Positions 11,231 through 21,424 of a stretch of 64,000 nt of DNA are shown one piece after another. The stretch is from Canna indica (Eukaryota; Streptophyta; Magnoliopsida; Zingiberales; Cannaceae). The stretch's first letter is position 1; each line of letters starts with the position of its first letter. The notes beneath the pieces are model-generated. The model was given only the letters and a program-made list of their open reading frames with translations, did not search any database and had not been told where the DNA came from. A program made the translations under genes and the position numbers. The stretch is taken from positions 34,204,501 to 34,268,500 of the forward strand of contig CP136890.1 of assembly GCA_034359265.1 (NCBI GenBank), in the 5' to 3' direction.

Positions 11231-12105
11231 AGCCTCTGATAGCCTTCTCACAGCCTAACCTTGTGCAAGAGGACTCCAGCCCTCTTTATAGTGTCCTGGG
11301 CGTGCATCACTTGCATCCTGGCCATACACATCACAGCCATGGAGCAATCTCGCCCAGCCACCTGGATAGAGCAGTTGACGAGTCTCAACCTGTCCAAACT
11401 ACCCAAACCGCCGACCCAAGTCCAACTCGGGTTGCACCATTGCTTAAACTCGACCTTACTGAACTTCAAGTGATGTGTGACTCATGTGCACCAGCCACAT
11501 GAGTCCCTTCGCCAAGTGCATGGCCATGAGGCCAATGTGCGGGGCAAACACTCGGCAGTCCGCTGCTGCATGTTCTGCCCGCTCCAATGTCAATGCACGA
11601 GCCATCTGCTCCGCGCCCGTCCAAGCCAACAAATGTCTCGGCCCATGGTCGTATCATGGCAGCATGTACAAGCTCCGCAGCAACATGGTTCATGGCTTCA
11701 TGTGCCCAGATTGTGCCTCCGCGCACACAAGCAGTCCGCAATGTTTGCCCCGCCAGGGCCACAGCATGGCGAGAGTTTTCCTCGCCACGCTCCAGCCCGG
11801 GCGGGCAATGCAAATGTCAAGTCCCGCGCCATTGCGCACACGGGACAGATTGCTCCGCAAGGCCAGCGCTCCGTGTCTCCGCGCCCACGGGCGGCCCAAA
11901 TCCTCGCCAAGTCGCGCCCACGCCCAGGGGCGCGTGAGCAGTCCACCGCTCAGCCTGCTGCAAGGCATCGCCCAGCTGGGCGCTCGCCCGGGCGGGCAAA
12001 TCCCTCGCCATGGCGGGCAATATCCGTCGCCAAGTGTGAACACACTTGGTCATGTTCTGTCCAGGGTTGATTCTGCAGCGGAAATTTTTCACAATGTTCA
12101 ACCTT
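11231..12105 (-). repeat. LTR-like, GC-rich debris related to the chromovirus LTR
   Basis: Starts with 'cagcctctgatagccttctcacagcc', echoing the palindrome spacer at 12571-12602. On the minus strand there is a TATA-like tataaagagggct near 11290, comparable with tataaaagggctg in the true LTRs. Much GC-rich sequence has the same style (repeated gcgcac, cccgcgcc). Aligns only patchily with the 1180-bp LTRs, so it is either a diverged LTR or a rearranged one. The many open frames here run on both strands and are not genes. Confidence 0.5.
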
Positions 12106-13069
12106 GTGATGGCGCTGAACAGTCCGCAACGTCACCAAATTCTGCGCACCGACGCAGCCCCGCGCGTTGAACAACGCAGCAGTGTATTTGGAGAGGCTTC
12201 CGCTCACTTTCAGCCAGCCAACGCGCACCGACGCAACAACATACTCTACACTCTTGGATAACGCAATGTAAAGTACAAGAACACAAACATACACAGCCCC
12301 TTATATGAACAACATGGAGCAAACACAAAGCATAGAGGGGAAACTCACTTGTTGCATTAATACATAATGTTTACAAGGTACAAAAACCCACTCACACTTA
12401 GCGCACACACACTCTAGTGTTGCCTATTGCCTTGCACACAAGAACTCCATGAAACATCCCTCCTTGGGTCGTCCAACCAGTGAGGCACAGCAGTGTTCCC
12501 AGCCAACACTTCTCAGCATCAAGTCTTCAAGCAAATCTCGGTTCTCCACACAAGCTCGCACTTTTCCACAGCCTATCACAGCCTTCTCACAGCCTCTGAT
12601 AGGCTGTGGAAAAGTGCGAGCTTGTGTGGAGAACCGAGATTTGCTTGAAGACTTGATGCTGAGAAGTGTTGGCTGGGAACACTGCTGTGCCTCACTGGTT
12701 GGACGACCCAAGGAGGGATGTTTCATGGAGTTCTTGTGTGCAAGGCAATAGGCAACACTAGAGTGTGTGTGCGCTAAGTGTGAGTGGGTTTTTGTACCTT
12801 GTAAACATTATGTATTAATGCAACAAGTGAGTTTCCCCTCTATGCTTTGTGTTTGCTCCATGTTGTTCATATAAGGGGCTGTGTATGTTTGTGTTCTTGT
12901 ATTTTACATTGCGTTATCCAAGAGTGTAGAGTATGTTGTTGCGTCGGTGCGCGTTGGCTGGCTGAAAGTGAGCGGAAGCCTCTCCAAATACACTGCTGCG
13001 TTGTTCAACGCGCAGGGCTGCGTCGGTGCGAAGAATTTGGTGACGTTGCGGACTGTTCAGCGCCATCAC
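12106..13069. repeat. Near-perfect inverted repeat: 473-bp arms, 18-bp spacer
   Basis: Positions pair so that their sum is 25175, with no indels: 12106-12578 against 12597-13069, spacer 12579-12596. Only about three mismatches were noticed across the arms. Each arm is LTR-like (TATA 'catataagg' at 12868, read outward from the centre). The same small open frame therefore appears on both strands. Confidence 0.92.
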
Positions 13070-13118
13070 GTGGTTGCAAGGTGAAAAATTTTGAAGCCTC
13101 GATTCAAACCCCGTGACA
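12597..13118 (+). repeat. Candidate LTR in plus orientation with adjacent PBS
   Basis: Starts TGATAGG at the palindrome spacer, has a TATA-like catataagg, ends ...CCCCGTGACA, and 2 bp later comes TGGTATCAGAGC (13121-13132), a tRNA-Met primer site. The PBS runs straight into the chromovirus 3' LTR at the shared word 'cag(a/g)gctcaa', so the internal region of this element is gone. Left boundary uncertain. Confidence 0.55.
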
Positions 13119-13120
13119 AT

Positions 13121-13132
13121 TGGTATCAGAGC
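13121..13132 (+). other. Primer binding site (initiator tRNA-Met), orphan
   Basis: TGGTATCAGAGC two bases after a CA-ending LTR-like segment, plus strand. It overlaps the left edge of the oppositely oriented chromovirus LTR. Confidence 0.6.
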
Positions 13133-14301
13133 TCAATTTGAGGATATGTTTTTCCGACTCAAATTGCCACCGTGCGGCGTTGAGAACCATGCACAATTCT
13201 CAACCAGCCTTTTCTCAATTACAAACAGAGGTTCGAGCAGCAAGATAACAAGAAAGCAAAGCTGAAGGGAAACCGTTTACTCGTATTATAAAGTACTTAC
13301 AAGTACGGGCAAAAACCCTTCAAAATGTCTCCAACAAAGATGACTCGCCCACCAGTCCGGGGCTTGTGCTTCTTGCCAAAGACTCTCAATCTCGCTCACA
13401 AGAATGTACAAGAGGATGAGGATACAACACACACACCCTTGCACTCTCAAGACCAGCCAACCCTTGCACATACAACCCACAGCCCTTTTATAGGGTGATT
13501 CTCGAGTAGACAAAGCAATCTCAGCCTTTGGATGAAGGAACATCATGCTGGGTCAGTTAGAACTGCTAAGTTACTGCTGGGTCAGTTAGAACTGCTTGAG
13601 TTACTGCCGAGTAACTGCCGCAACTGCTGTTGGGTCCGGACTTGAGTTTGATCAGGGCTTGGGCTCGGCCAAGCCACCTGGTCGCTCACTGCAGCAAGCA
13701 GTTGAGCTGGGCGCTTGCAGCCCCTGCAGCGCCCGCACTTGCCGAGTGCAGCACCCGCACATGCCGAGTGCAGCGCTCGCCCAGCGCGGTGCGCACACCC
13801 GCGCTCTCCGCAATGTCCGTCATGAGCAGCCATGCATCTGCTCCTGCCCGTGCCTTGGCGCGCACGGGAAAATCTCTCGCCACGGCTGGTGTTGCGCGCG
13901 CCCGCGCCCCGCCATGGTCCATGTTGCGCACTGCCCCGCGCCATTGCGCACGCGGGACTCCGCTGCTCCACAACATCTGGAATTGCCCCGCCCGTGGCGG
14001 GACTTTTTCTCGCCACGCCCCGTCCCGGGCGGGCCAGGCCTTGCTCCGCACTTGGCGATGCCGAATCTGTCCTGCCTATGCCTTTGCGCACATAGACAGC
14101 TGCCCGCCGAGTCTTGCCCACGCCCGTGCGCATGCTGTTTGCCCATGCGCCGTGAGCAGTGCCCAAGTCAGTGTGCACTTGAGCAACTTATGATCTGCAA
14201 AGCCACAAAACATAATACAATACCTCTGAAATGGAACGCCCATGGCCTGTCCGTGCCCGAGGTGCGACACTTAGGCCATCCATGAGCTTAGGGGTCTAAC
14301 A
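13122..14301 (-). repeat. 3' LTR of chromovirus copy ii (1180 bp)
   Basis: Same length and sequence as 18915-20094, with about five mismatches seen by eye. The last 9 bases (minus sense) are replaced by the orphan PBS of the neighbouring LTR. Starts TGTTAGACCCC on the minus strand right after the PPT. TATA-like tataaaagggctg near 13486. GC-rich middle (13700-14100). Confidence 0.88.
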
Positions 14302-17300
14302 AACCACCCCCACCAGTTGAAGCCGGCGTCCTCGTCGGAATAGAGCTCAAGTACTGCTGGATTTTGTCTTCATACTGCCATAAGACACTGTCTTTCTCCC
14401 AACTTGCTTCACTGGTTGGCAGGCCCTTCCATTGGACTAAGTACTCAGTCCTCCGGTTCATCTTGCTGTAGCCCAAGACCCGGTGCTCGAGTACTTTGTC
14501 AACCTCTTTGTCCAACTCCTTAGTGACATTGAGGGGCGCGCGTTTGATCTTGTTACGCTCGCTGTTAGCTGCATCTTCGTGGAAAGGCTTCAAGTAGCTA
14601 ACATGAAATGTAGGATGAATCTTCATCCGCTCGGGTAGTGCCAAACGGTAGGCGACAGCTCCTACTCGTTTCACTACTTCGAATGGACCATCGTAGCGTT
14701 GGATCAGTCCCTTGTGCCATCGCTTACTGGTTACCTTCTTCCAAATCTGAGGAGTAAGTTTCAGCATCACTTTGTCTCCAACTTGGAATTCAAGCGGCCT
14801 CCTTCCTTGGTCAGCATACTTCTTCATACGCCGAACCGCTTTAGCAAGACTGTCCCTTGCTTCTTCAATCATCTCCTGCTTGCTTACGGCATATCTGTAG
14901 GCAGCAGGACATGGGCCTTCATTTTTCTGCAGAGCTACCTCACTGGGAGTGAGCGGCTGATAGCCTAAGGCCAATTCAAAGGGGCTATAGCCGGTGGCTG
15001 AGGACCGGTGCAGATTGTAGCAGAACTGCGCCGAGTCTAAGAGTTCCAGCCAATTTCTTTGACTTGCTGTGCAGTAATGTCGCAAGTACTCTTCAAGCAA
15101 TTGATTGATCCTTTCCGTCTGCCCATCAGTTTGTGGATGATTGGCAGTGGAAAACTTGAGTTCAGTACCCAGCAGCTTGAAAAGATGCACCCAGAAGCGA
15201 CCAGTGAAATGACCGTCTCTGTCGCTTACAATATCAGTGGGTAAGCCGAACAACTTCACCACCTGCTTGAAGAAATCTTCCGCAGCTCGCTCTGCAGTGC
15301 CAGCTTTTGCAAAGGGGCTGAAGATGGCGTATTTGGAGAACCTGTCCACCACCACCATCACAGCATCGAATCCCTTCACTTCTGGAAATCCGGTGATGAA
15401 GTCCATGGACAGGGACATCCATGGCTTCGTGGGGGTCGGCAGGGGTTGCAGCAGCCCCGCCTGGGCGCGCCGTTCGACCTTGTCCATTTGACAAGTCAGG
15501 CAGGTCCGAACGTAGAGCTCAACGTCCACCTCCATCTTTGGCCAGTAATAGGTGCGCGCCATCAACGCCATAGTGCGTTCAACTCCCGGATGACCAGCCC
15601 ACTGCGCATCATGGCACTCGCGCAGCAGTCGGGTTCGCAGCCCTCCTCCGTTGGGCACATAAACCCGGATCCCTCTTGCATATAACAGTTCATCTTGCAG
15701 AAAGTATCTGCGAACTTCACCGTCCCGAACTTGCTGCACCAGCTTCTGGTAAGTTGGGTCGAGTGCAGCCTGGGTCTTCAAGTCCTCCATGAAATCAGAC
15801 TCGAAGTTTGTCACAGCCGCCACCAAGTTGACTGCCTTCCGACTAAGAGCATCAGCGACCTGGTTGTGTCGCCCAGGTTTATGCTCCCAGTGGAAGTCAT
15901 ATTCTGCCAAGTATTCTTGCCACCGAGCCTGCCTTGGAGTCAGCTTCTTCTGGGTTTGAAAGAAAGTGTTTGCAACATTATCTATTTTCACCAAGAAGGT
16001 AGTGCCCAGAAGATAGACTCTCCACATTCGAAGGCAGTGCAGCACCGCCAACATCTCTCGCTCATGCGCTGAATAGCGCTGTTCTGCAGGCTTGAGTTTC
16101 CAACTCTCGAATGCAACTGGGTGCCCGTCTTGAACAAGCACTCCACCGACAGCCCTGTCGGATGCATCGGTGTGCACCTCGAAGGTTTTGTTGAAGTCTG
16201 GGAGCTTCAACACAGGTTCTGAAGTTATCTGTGTCTTCAACCTTTCAAAGGCCTCTTGGCAAGCAGGATTCCATTCCCATGAATGATCCTTCCGCAACAA
16301 ATCAGTGAGAGGGGTTACTCCCTGCGAATACCCCTTGATGAACTTTCGGTAATAATTGGACAAGCCCAGGAAGCTTCTGAGCTCTCCGACATTGCTTGGA
16401 ACAGGCCAATCTCTGATGGCTTCCACTTTTCTTGGATCCATTCTAACCTTCCCGTATCCCACCACGTGACCAAGGAACTTGATCTCCGGAGTACAAAACA
16501 CACACTTGTCTCTCTTTACATAGAGTTGATGCTCCCTTAGACGTCTAAACACTGCGTCTAGGTGCATCAAATGTTCATCTAAAGACCGACTATAGACTAC
16601 AATGTCATCTAAGTACACCACAACATAACAATCCAGCATATCATAGAAGACATTGTTCATAAGATTACAAAAAGTAGCCGGGGCATTAGTAAGCCCAAAC
16701 GGCATCACAAGAAATTCAAATGCACCATATCTAGTCACCATAGTGGTCTTTTGCTCGTCACCAGCGGTTATGCGCACCTGCCAATATCCAGATCGCAGGT
16801 CGAGCTTTGTAAAGAAGACTGCTCCGCTCAGCCTGTCGAACAGGTCTGCTATCAACGGGATAGGGTACTTGTTTTTCACAGTGACCTTGTTCAGCCCTCG
16901 GTAGTCCACGCACAAACGCAGTGAACCATCCTGCTTCTGCTGAAATAGAACTGGGGCTCCGAAAGGGGCCTTTGAGGGCTGGATCTTTCCAGATTCAAGC
17001 AAGTCATGGAGCTGGCTGCGCAACTCCATCAGTTCTTTGGGCGACATCCGGTAAGGGGCTTTGGCAGGGGGCACCGTTCCCGGATAAAGCTCTATTTTGT
17101 GGTCCACTGCCCTGTGCGGGGGCAGTCCCGGCGGCAACGCGTCGGGCATGACATCTTCATATTCGCCCAACAATTTCTGCACCGAGTCAGGAACTTGAGC
17201 AGCAGGTTCATCTCCTTGTTCCAGCTCGTATATGGCTGCTAAGCAAGTAGGATGGCCCTTCTTCCATCCTTTGGCCAATTGCATGGCCGACAGCTTCTCA

Positions 17301-18061
17301 TCGTGGCTTCCTTTTAAAGACCTGCCATGAAATCCTTTTATAAAACAATGATTGTTAGCATCAGATACAAAAATCCCAGCCAAATGGGGTACAACAATTG
17401 CACTGTTCTTTACAAAGAAGTTGTTTCCAAGGATCATATCAAAATCATCTAAAGGTATGACCATGATATCTAGCAGCCCAGTCCATCCTCCAATCTGGAC
17501 TTCAGCGTTCTTGGACACTCCAAGAATGGGTCTGCTTTCCGAATTCACCGCCTTGATCAAGGTGGTGAGAGGTTGCATCTTCAAGTTGACAGATTGCACC
17601 ATTCGATCGGACAGGAACGTATGTGTGGCGCCAGTGTCCACCATTGCAGTGATGTCCTTCTGGTTCAGGGACACCTTCACATAGGTGAGGCCTCCATATG
17701 CCTCATTCTTCGGTTTGGAACTGAGGGCGCCAAGGAGTTGAAGAGGAGCCACCTGTGGACTTCCTTCAGGTTCCGAGTCCTCCGATCGATTCACCAAGGC
17801 CGTCAGCCGTTCACGCTTGGGGCAGTCCCTTGCGCGATGAGGACCAGTGCAGATAAAGCATCCCGAGTTAGACTTCGGGTCCTTCTTGCTAGTCTCCGCC
17901 TCTTTGGCCCTTCGATTCCCTGGTTTAGGGAGCTTTCTACCGCCCTTGCCCGACTGCTTGTTGGGCGGTTGAAATTTGGCTTTGGCCTGCATCCTTGGAC
18001 GAGCAGGACCATGATCACCCCAGCCGGTGTTCAGCTCCACCAGTGCGTCCGCACGGGCCAT
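14288..18061 (-). CDS. pol: Chromovirus pol polyprotein, copy ii, with intact chromodomain
   Basis: 1257 codons, same frame as gag upstream. Domain order: zinc knuckle (68-80, CX2CX3HX4C), protease DTGA (about 142), reverse transcriptase with YLDD (about 483), RNase H, integrase with HHCC and D,D35E, then a C-terminal chromodomain ([33 protein letters not shown]). RNase H reads KIDN where copy i reads KTDN. Flanked by two nearly identical LTRs, so this is the most complete element of the window. The single amber codon between 18061 and gag separates it from the start of the polyprotein. Probably a Galadriel/Reina-type chromovirus, lineage not certain. Confidence 0.95.
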   Translation of the reverse strand: MARADALVELNTGWGDHGPARPRMQAKAKFQPPNKQSGKGGRKLPKPGNRRAKEAETSKKDPKSNSGCFICTGPHRARDCPKRERLTALVNRSEDSEPEGSPQVAPLQLLGALSSKPKNEAYGGLTYVKVSLNQKDITAMVDTGATHTFLSDRMVQSVNLKMQPLTTLIKAVNSESRPILGVSKNAEVQIGGWTGLLDIMVIPLDDFDMILGNNFFVKNSAIVVPHLAGIFVSDANNHCFIKGFHGRSLKGSHDEKLSAMQLAKGWKKGHPTCLAAIYELEQGDEPAAQVPDSVQKLLGEYEDVMPDALPPGLPPHRAVDHKIELYPGTVPPAKAPYRMSPKELMELRSQLHDLLESGKIQPSKAPFGAPVLFQQKQDGSLRLCVDYRGLNKVTVKNKYPIPLIADLFDRLSGAVFFTKLDLRSGYWQVRITAGDEQKTTMVTRYGAFEFLVMPFGLTNAPATFCNLMNNVFYDMLDCYVVVYLDDIVVYSRSLDEHLMHLDAVFRRLREHQLYVKRDKCVFCTPEIKFLGHVVGYGKVRMDPRKVEAIRDWPVPSNVGELRSFLGLSNYYRKFIKGYSQGVTPLTDLLRKDHSWEWNPACQEAFERLKTQITSEPVLKLPDFNKTFEVHTDASDRAVGGVLVQDGHPVAFESWKLKPAEQRYSAHEREMLAVLHCLRMWRVYLLGTTFLVKIDNVANTFFQTQKKLTPRQARWQEYLAEYDFHWEHKPGRHNQVADALSRKAVNLVAAVTNFESDFMEDLKTQAALDPTYQKLVQQVRDGEVRRYFLQDELLYARGIRVYVPNGGGLRTRLLRECHDAQWAGHPGVERTMALMARTYYWPKMEVDVELYVRTCLTCQMDKVERRAQAGLLQPLPTPTKPWMSLSMDFITGFPEVKGFDAVMVVVDRFSKYAIFSPFAKAGTAERAAEDFFKQVVKLFGLPTDIVSDRDGHFTGRFWVHLFKLLGTELKFSTANHPQTDGQTERINQLLEEYLRHYCTASQRNWLELLDSAQFCYNLHRSSATGYSPFELALGYQPLTPSEVALQKNEGPCPAAYRYAVSKQEMIEEARDSLAKAVRRMKKYADQGRRPLEFQVGDKVMLKLTPQIWKKVTSKRWHKGLIQRYDGPFEVVKRVGAVAYRLALPERMKIHPTFHVSYLKPFHEDAANSERNKIKRAPLNVTKELDKEVDKVLEHRVLGYSKMNRRTEYLVQWKGLPTSEASWEKDSVLWQYEDKIQQYLSSIPTRTPASTGGGGLLDP
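14302..14314 (-). other. Polypurine tract of chromovirus copy ii
   Basis: Reads GGTGGGGGTGGTT on the minus strand, directly before the 3' LTR. It also encodes the Gly run near the end of pol. Confidence 0.7.
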
Positions 18062-18067
18062 TGCCGA

Positions 18068-18733
18068 CTAAAGGTCCTTCACACCTTGGCGACGCAATTC
18101 AAGTTGCGCCCAAGGCTGCAGTCCTCTCATAAAATTGAAAAGCTGATCTGCATCCGACATTTCAGTAATATCAAGTAAAAGAGAACTGAAATGCTTTACA
18201 TACTCTCGAATAGAACCAGTATGGCGAAGCCGGCACAGTGCCTCCCGAGCCATCCAGGAGGTGTTGCATGGAAGGAATTGTTCCCGCAACTCCTTCTTCA
18301 AATCGTCCCAGCTTTCAATGGTTGAACGACCACCAGTTACAGCTTCGCGCTCCCGAGTTCTCCACCACAACTTGGCATCACCGGCCAAGTGCATGGTGAC
18401 AAAGGCGACTTGATCGCACTTGGGGACGTGGGCAGTAGCAAAGTATTGTTCAACGTCCCACAGGAAGTTCTCCAGCTCTTTAGAACTTCGGGTGCCGTTG
18501 AAGGGTTGTGGTTCCGGCACCTTCAATCTGGACTTGGAGGCTTCAGCGCATTCAGCGCGCTCGGTACTGGTAACAGCTTGCTGGACCACCGCAAGTTGCA
18601 TGCGCAGATTCGCCACATCTGCCACGATCAGGTTGAGCATTTCGAACACAGTACCGTCCGAGTCCTCCGGGGCATTGCCGAGCAATGCCTCGACAGCAGA
18701 GACGCGTTCCCTCAGAGCGTCCATCCGCAGCAT
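18068..18733 (-). CDS. gag: Chromovirus gag (N-terminal part), ended by an amber codon
   Basis: 221 codons. The structural protein forms the virus-like particle. The core domain of plant retrotransposon gag is visible (FLWDVEQYFATA, GDAKLWWRTRE, WDDLKKELREQFLP, IREYVKHF). The stop TAG at 18068-18070 is in the same frame as pol, and the protein reads on as [11 protein letters not shown], which looks like normal gag continuation. A single C-to-T change would explain it. The start ATG at 18733 is preceded in frame by a stop, which supports it. The bases after TAG (TCG) do not match a known leaky-stop context that I recall. Confidence 0.9.
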   Translation of the reverse strand: MLRMDALRERVSAVEALLGNAPEDSDGTVFEMLNLIVADVANLRMQLAVVQQAVTSTERAECAEASKSRLKVPEPQPFNGTRSSKELENFLWDVEQYFATAHVPKCDQVAFVTMHLAGDAKLWWRTREREAVTGGRSTIESWDDLKKELREQFLPCNTSWMAREALCRLRHTGSIREYVKHFSSLLLDITEMSDADQLFNFMRGLQPWAQLELRRQGVKDL

Positions 18734-18900
18734 CCACGTTCAGGGGCTACTTCTGCAGAATTCACTTCTGGACAGAACCGAACAGGAGCAAAACAAGAAC
18801 TTGTGCCCACCGCAAGTTCAAGAGCAGCTGGCCTCCGTCTTGTGACAGAATTCAATTGTCGAGTAGAGTCGATTGCCACCACCGTTGGTACGAACCTGGG
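18734..18900 (-). other. Untranslated leader of chromovirus copy ii
   Basis: Between PBS and gag start; no open frame of note. Confidence 0.6.
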
Positions 18901-18912
18901 GCTCTGATACCA
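18901..18912 (-). other. Primer binding site of chromovirus copy ii
   Basis: Reads TGGTATCAGAGC on the minus strand, 2 bp from the 5' LTR end (TGTGACA), complementary to initiator tRNA-Met. Confidence 0.9.
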
Positions 18913-18914
18913 CT

Positions 18915-20094
18915 TGTCACAGGGCTCAATTTGAGGATATGTTTTTCCGACTCAAATTGCCACCGTGCGGCGTTGAGAACCATGCACAATTCTCAACCAG
19001 CCTTTTCTCAATTACAAACAGAGGTTCGAGCAGCAAGATAACAAGAAAGCAAAGCTGAAGGGAAACCGTTTACTCGTATTATAAAGTACTTACAAGTACG
19101 GGCAAAAACCCTTCAAAATGTCTCCAACAAAGATGACTCGCCCACCAGTCCGGGGCTTGTGCTTCTTGCCAAAGACTCTCAATCTCGCTCACAAGAATGT
19201 ACAAGAGGATGAGGATACAACACACACACCCTTGCACTCTCAAGACCAGCCAACCCTTGCACATACAACCCACAGCCCTTTTATAGGGTGATTCTCGAGT
19301 AGACAAAGCAATCTCAGCCTTTGGATGAAGGAACATCATGCTGGGTCAGTTAGAACTGCTAAGTTACTGCTGGGTCAGTTAGAACTGCTTGAGTTACTGC
19401 CGAGTAACTGCCGCAACTGCTGTTGGGTCCGGACTTGAGTTTGATCAGGGCTTGGGCTCGGCCAAGCCACCTGGTCGCTCACTGCAGCAAGCAGTTGAGC
19501 TGGGCGCTTGCAGCCCCTGCAGCGCCCGCACTTGCCGAGTGCAGCGCCCGCACATGCCGAGTGCAGCGCTCGCCCAGCGTGGTGCGCACACCCGCGCTCT
19601 CCGCAATGTCCGTCATGAGCAGCCATGCATCTGCTCCCGCCCGTGCCTTGGCGCGCACGGGGAAATCTCTCGCCACGGCTGGTGTTGCGCGCGCCCGCGC
19701 CCCGCCATGGTCCATGTTGCGCACTGCCCCGCGCCATTGCGCACGCGGGACTCCGCTGCTCCACAACATCTGGAATTGCCCCGCCCGTGGCGGGACTTTT
19801 TCTCGCCACGCCCCGTCCCGGGCGGGCCAGGCCTTGCTCCGCACTTGGCGATGCCGAATCTGTCCTGCCTATGCCTTTGCGCACATAGACAGCTGCCCGC
19901 CGAGTCTTGCCCACGCCCGTGCGCACGCTGTTTGCCCATGCGCCGTGAGCAGTGCCCAAGTCAGTGTGCACTTGAGCAACTTATGATCTGCAAAGCCACA
20001 AAACATAATACAATACCTCTGAAATGGAACGCCCATGGCCTGTCCGTGCCCGAGGTGCGACACTTAGGCCATCCATGAGCTTAGGGGTCTAACA
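18915..20094 (-). repeat. Chromovirus LTR shared by copies ii (5' LTR) and iii (3' LTR)
   Basis: 1180 bp, starts TGTTAGACCCC and ends CCTGTGACA on the minus strand. To its left is the PBS and gag of copy ii. To its right is a PPT (AACCACCCCCACC on plus, 20095-20107) and the 3' region of copy iii. It therefore closes one element and opens the next, as expected from recombination between LTRs of two tandem or nested copies. Confidence 0.88.
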
Positions 20095-21424
20095 AACCAC
20101 CCCCACCTGTTGAAACCGGCGTCCTCGTCGGAACAGTGTCAAGGCACTGCTGGAGTTGTCTTCAAACAGCCCCCTTCCAACTAGTTTCAAAGGTGTTGTG
20201 TTTCTTCACTTTGCCATCTTCAAACATGTACCTCGTGCTCCGACACTTGTGCTCCCCGCTTGAAGAGGTTTGGTCACACGGCTTGCTTTCAAGGCCACAA
20301 GGTTGAGTATGCACCCCACGCTTCCCTGCGCTTGTGCTCCACACCCAACTTGCTCTTGTCTTCATCTTCACAAGAATTGATCTTCACCGATCTTTGGCTT
20401 GAATGTTGCAGCCACACAGTCAAGTATACGCCTTGCACACACACAGTGCATACGCTCCTCACCCGACTGCTCAAGTATACATCTAAGTGCTTTTACATAG
20501 CACACATGCTCCTCACTCGATTCCCCTTGCTTATAGAACACGCAAGAGTTTGACCAATACAGTGCCCTTAGGCGAAACACAGATTTTTAACTCTCAACAT
20601 AGAGTTTAGACTTGAGTTCAAATGACTAAACAATAGCCAAAACAAAGACATAGCAATATACATTTTACAGGGACAGATTGACAAAACATACACTGTCCAA
20701 AATGCCTATCTACTGCTCAACCGAACCCAGGTTGTGTCTTCTTCTTCAACTCCTTCAATTGCACAAGTTGAAGTACTCCAAGTCTTCCCAAGCGTTTGCC
20801 AAACACTTGGCTTGTTGCGCGCTGCACGCCACGCAACTCCGTTCAAGTCACAGCAACAAAGAACACATATTATATTTTGGCATCATCAAAATCTCAGTTT
20901 GGGGCAGAGGCCTTCAGCAGATTGTTCAAGCATTCTGCTTTCCACATCACCTTCTTCTGCACCTTGCAGTAGCCCCGTCCAAGGTTTTTGCGCCGAGCAA
21001 CAGTCCGCATCAAGTAGCCCCGTGCTGTCACTTCTTGACTATGTCGCCCGCTGTGATCGTCTTCACTGCGATCACTGTGGTGGCCGCCTGCCAACCACGC
21101 AATGCCGAGTCCGTGCCACCAAGCACACGGACTTGTATGGTTCCGCACCAGCGTCTGCAGTCCCAAACTTTCCTGCACACAAGAAAGGTTAGACAAAGAA
21201 GGGTCCTGCTCACTGTCCACGCCTGCGCACATGGACAGTCCACCTCCATAGTGCAATGCTCGTGCCCGTCACGAACACTTGTACTCCGCTGCGCTTTTGG
21301 AACATCGTGCAAGGATGCTCCCTCCAAGTACTCCGGCACCTGGATGTTGTTCCTCGCGTTGTTCAGGTTTTGGTCGAGTGTGTGCCCGAGGTCTGCGCAC
21401 ACCGCCACCTTCCTCAAGATCTTG
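20095..21424 (-). other. Copy iii-specific 3' region replacing the chromodomain
   Basis: Begins with a PPT and about 60 bp homologous to the end of copy ii pol (GGCGTCCTCGTCGGAA). It then diverges completely until 21425, where pol homology starts. Only 21028-21424 is open in frame with pol. The rest has stops and short meaningless frames. It contains the segment (about 21150-21425) that reappears inside the pol of copy i. It may be an insertion in the chromodomain region or the natural tail of a related subfamily. Confidence 0.6.

Noticed and set aside
7588..11258. Several open frames on the plus strand opposite chromovirus pol
   Set aside because: They repeat identically opposite each pol copy and lie entirely within recognised minus-strand domains; they are shadows.
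11466..12101. Overlapping open frames on both strands in GC-rich LTR-like DNA
   Set aside because: High GC content and few stop codons explain them; no domain, and the protein composition is only Arg/Ala/Pro/His bias.
12424..12751. Identical 100-residue open frames on opposite strands
   Set aside because: They arise because the region is a palindrome; no independent evidence of coding.
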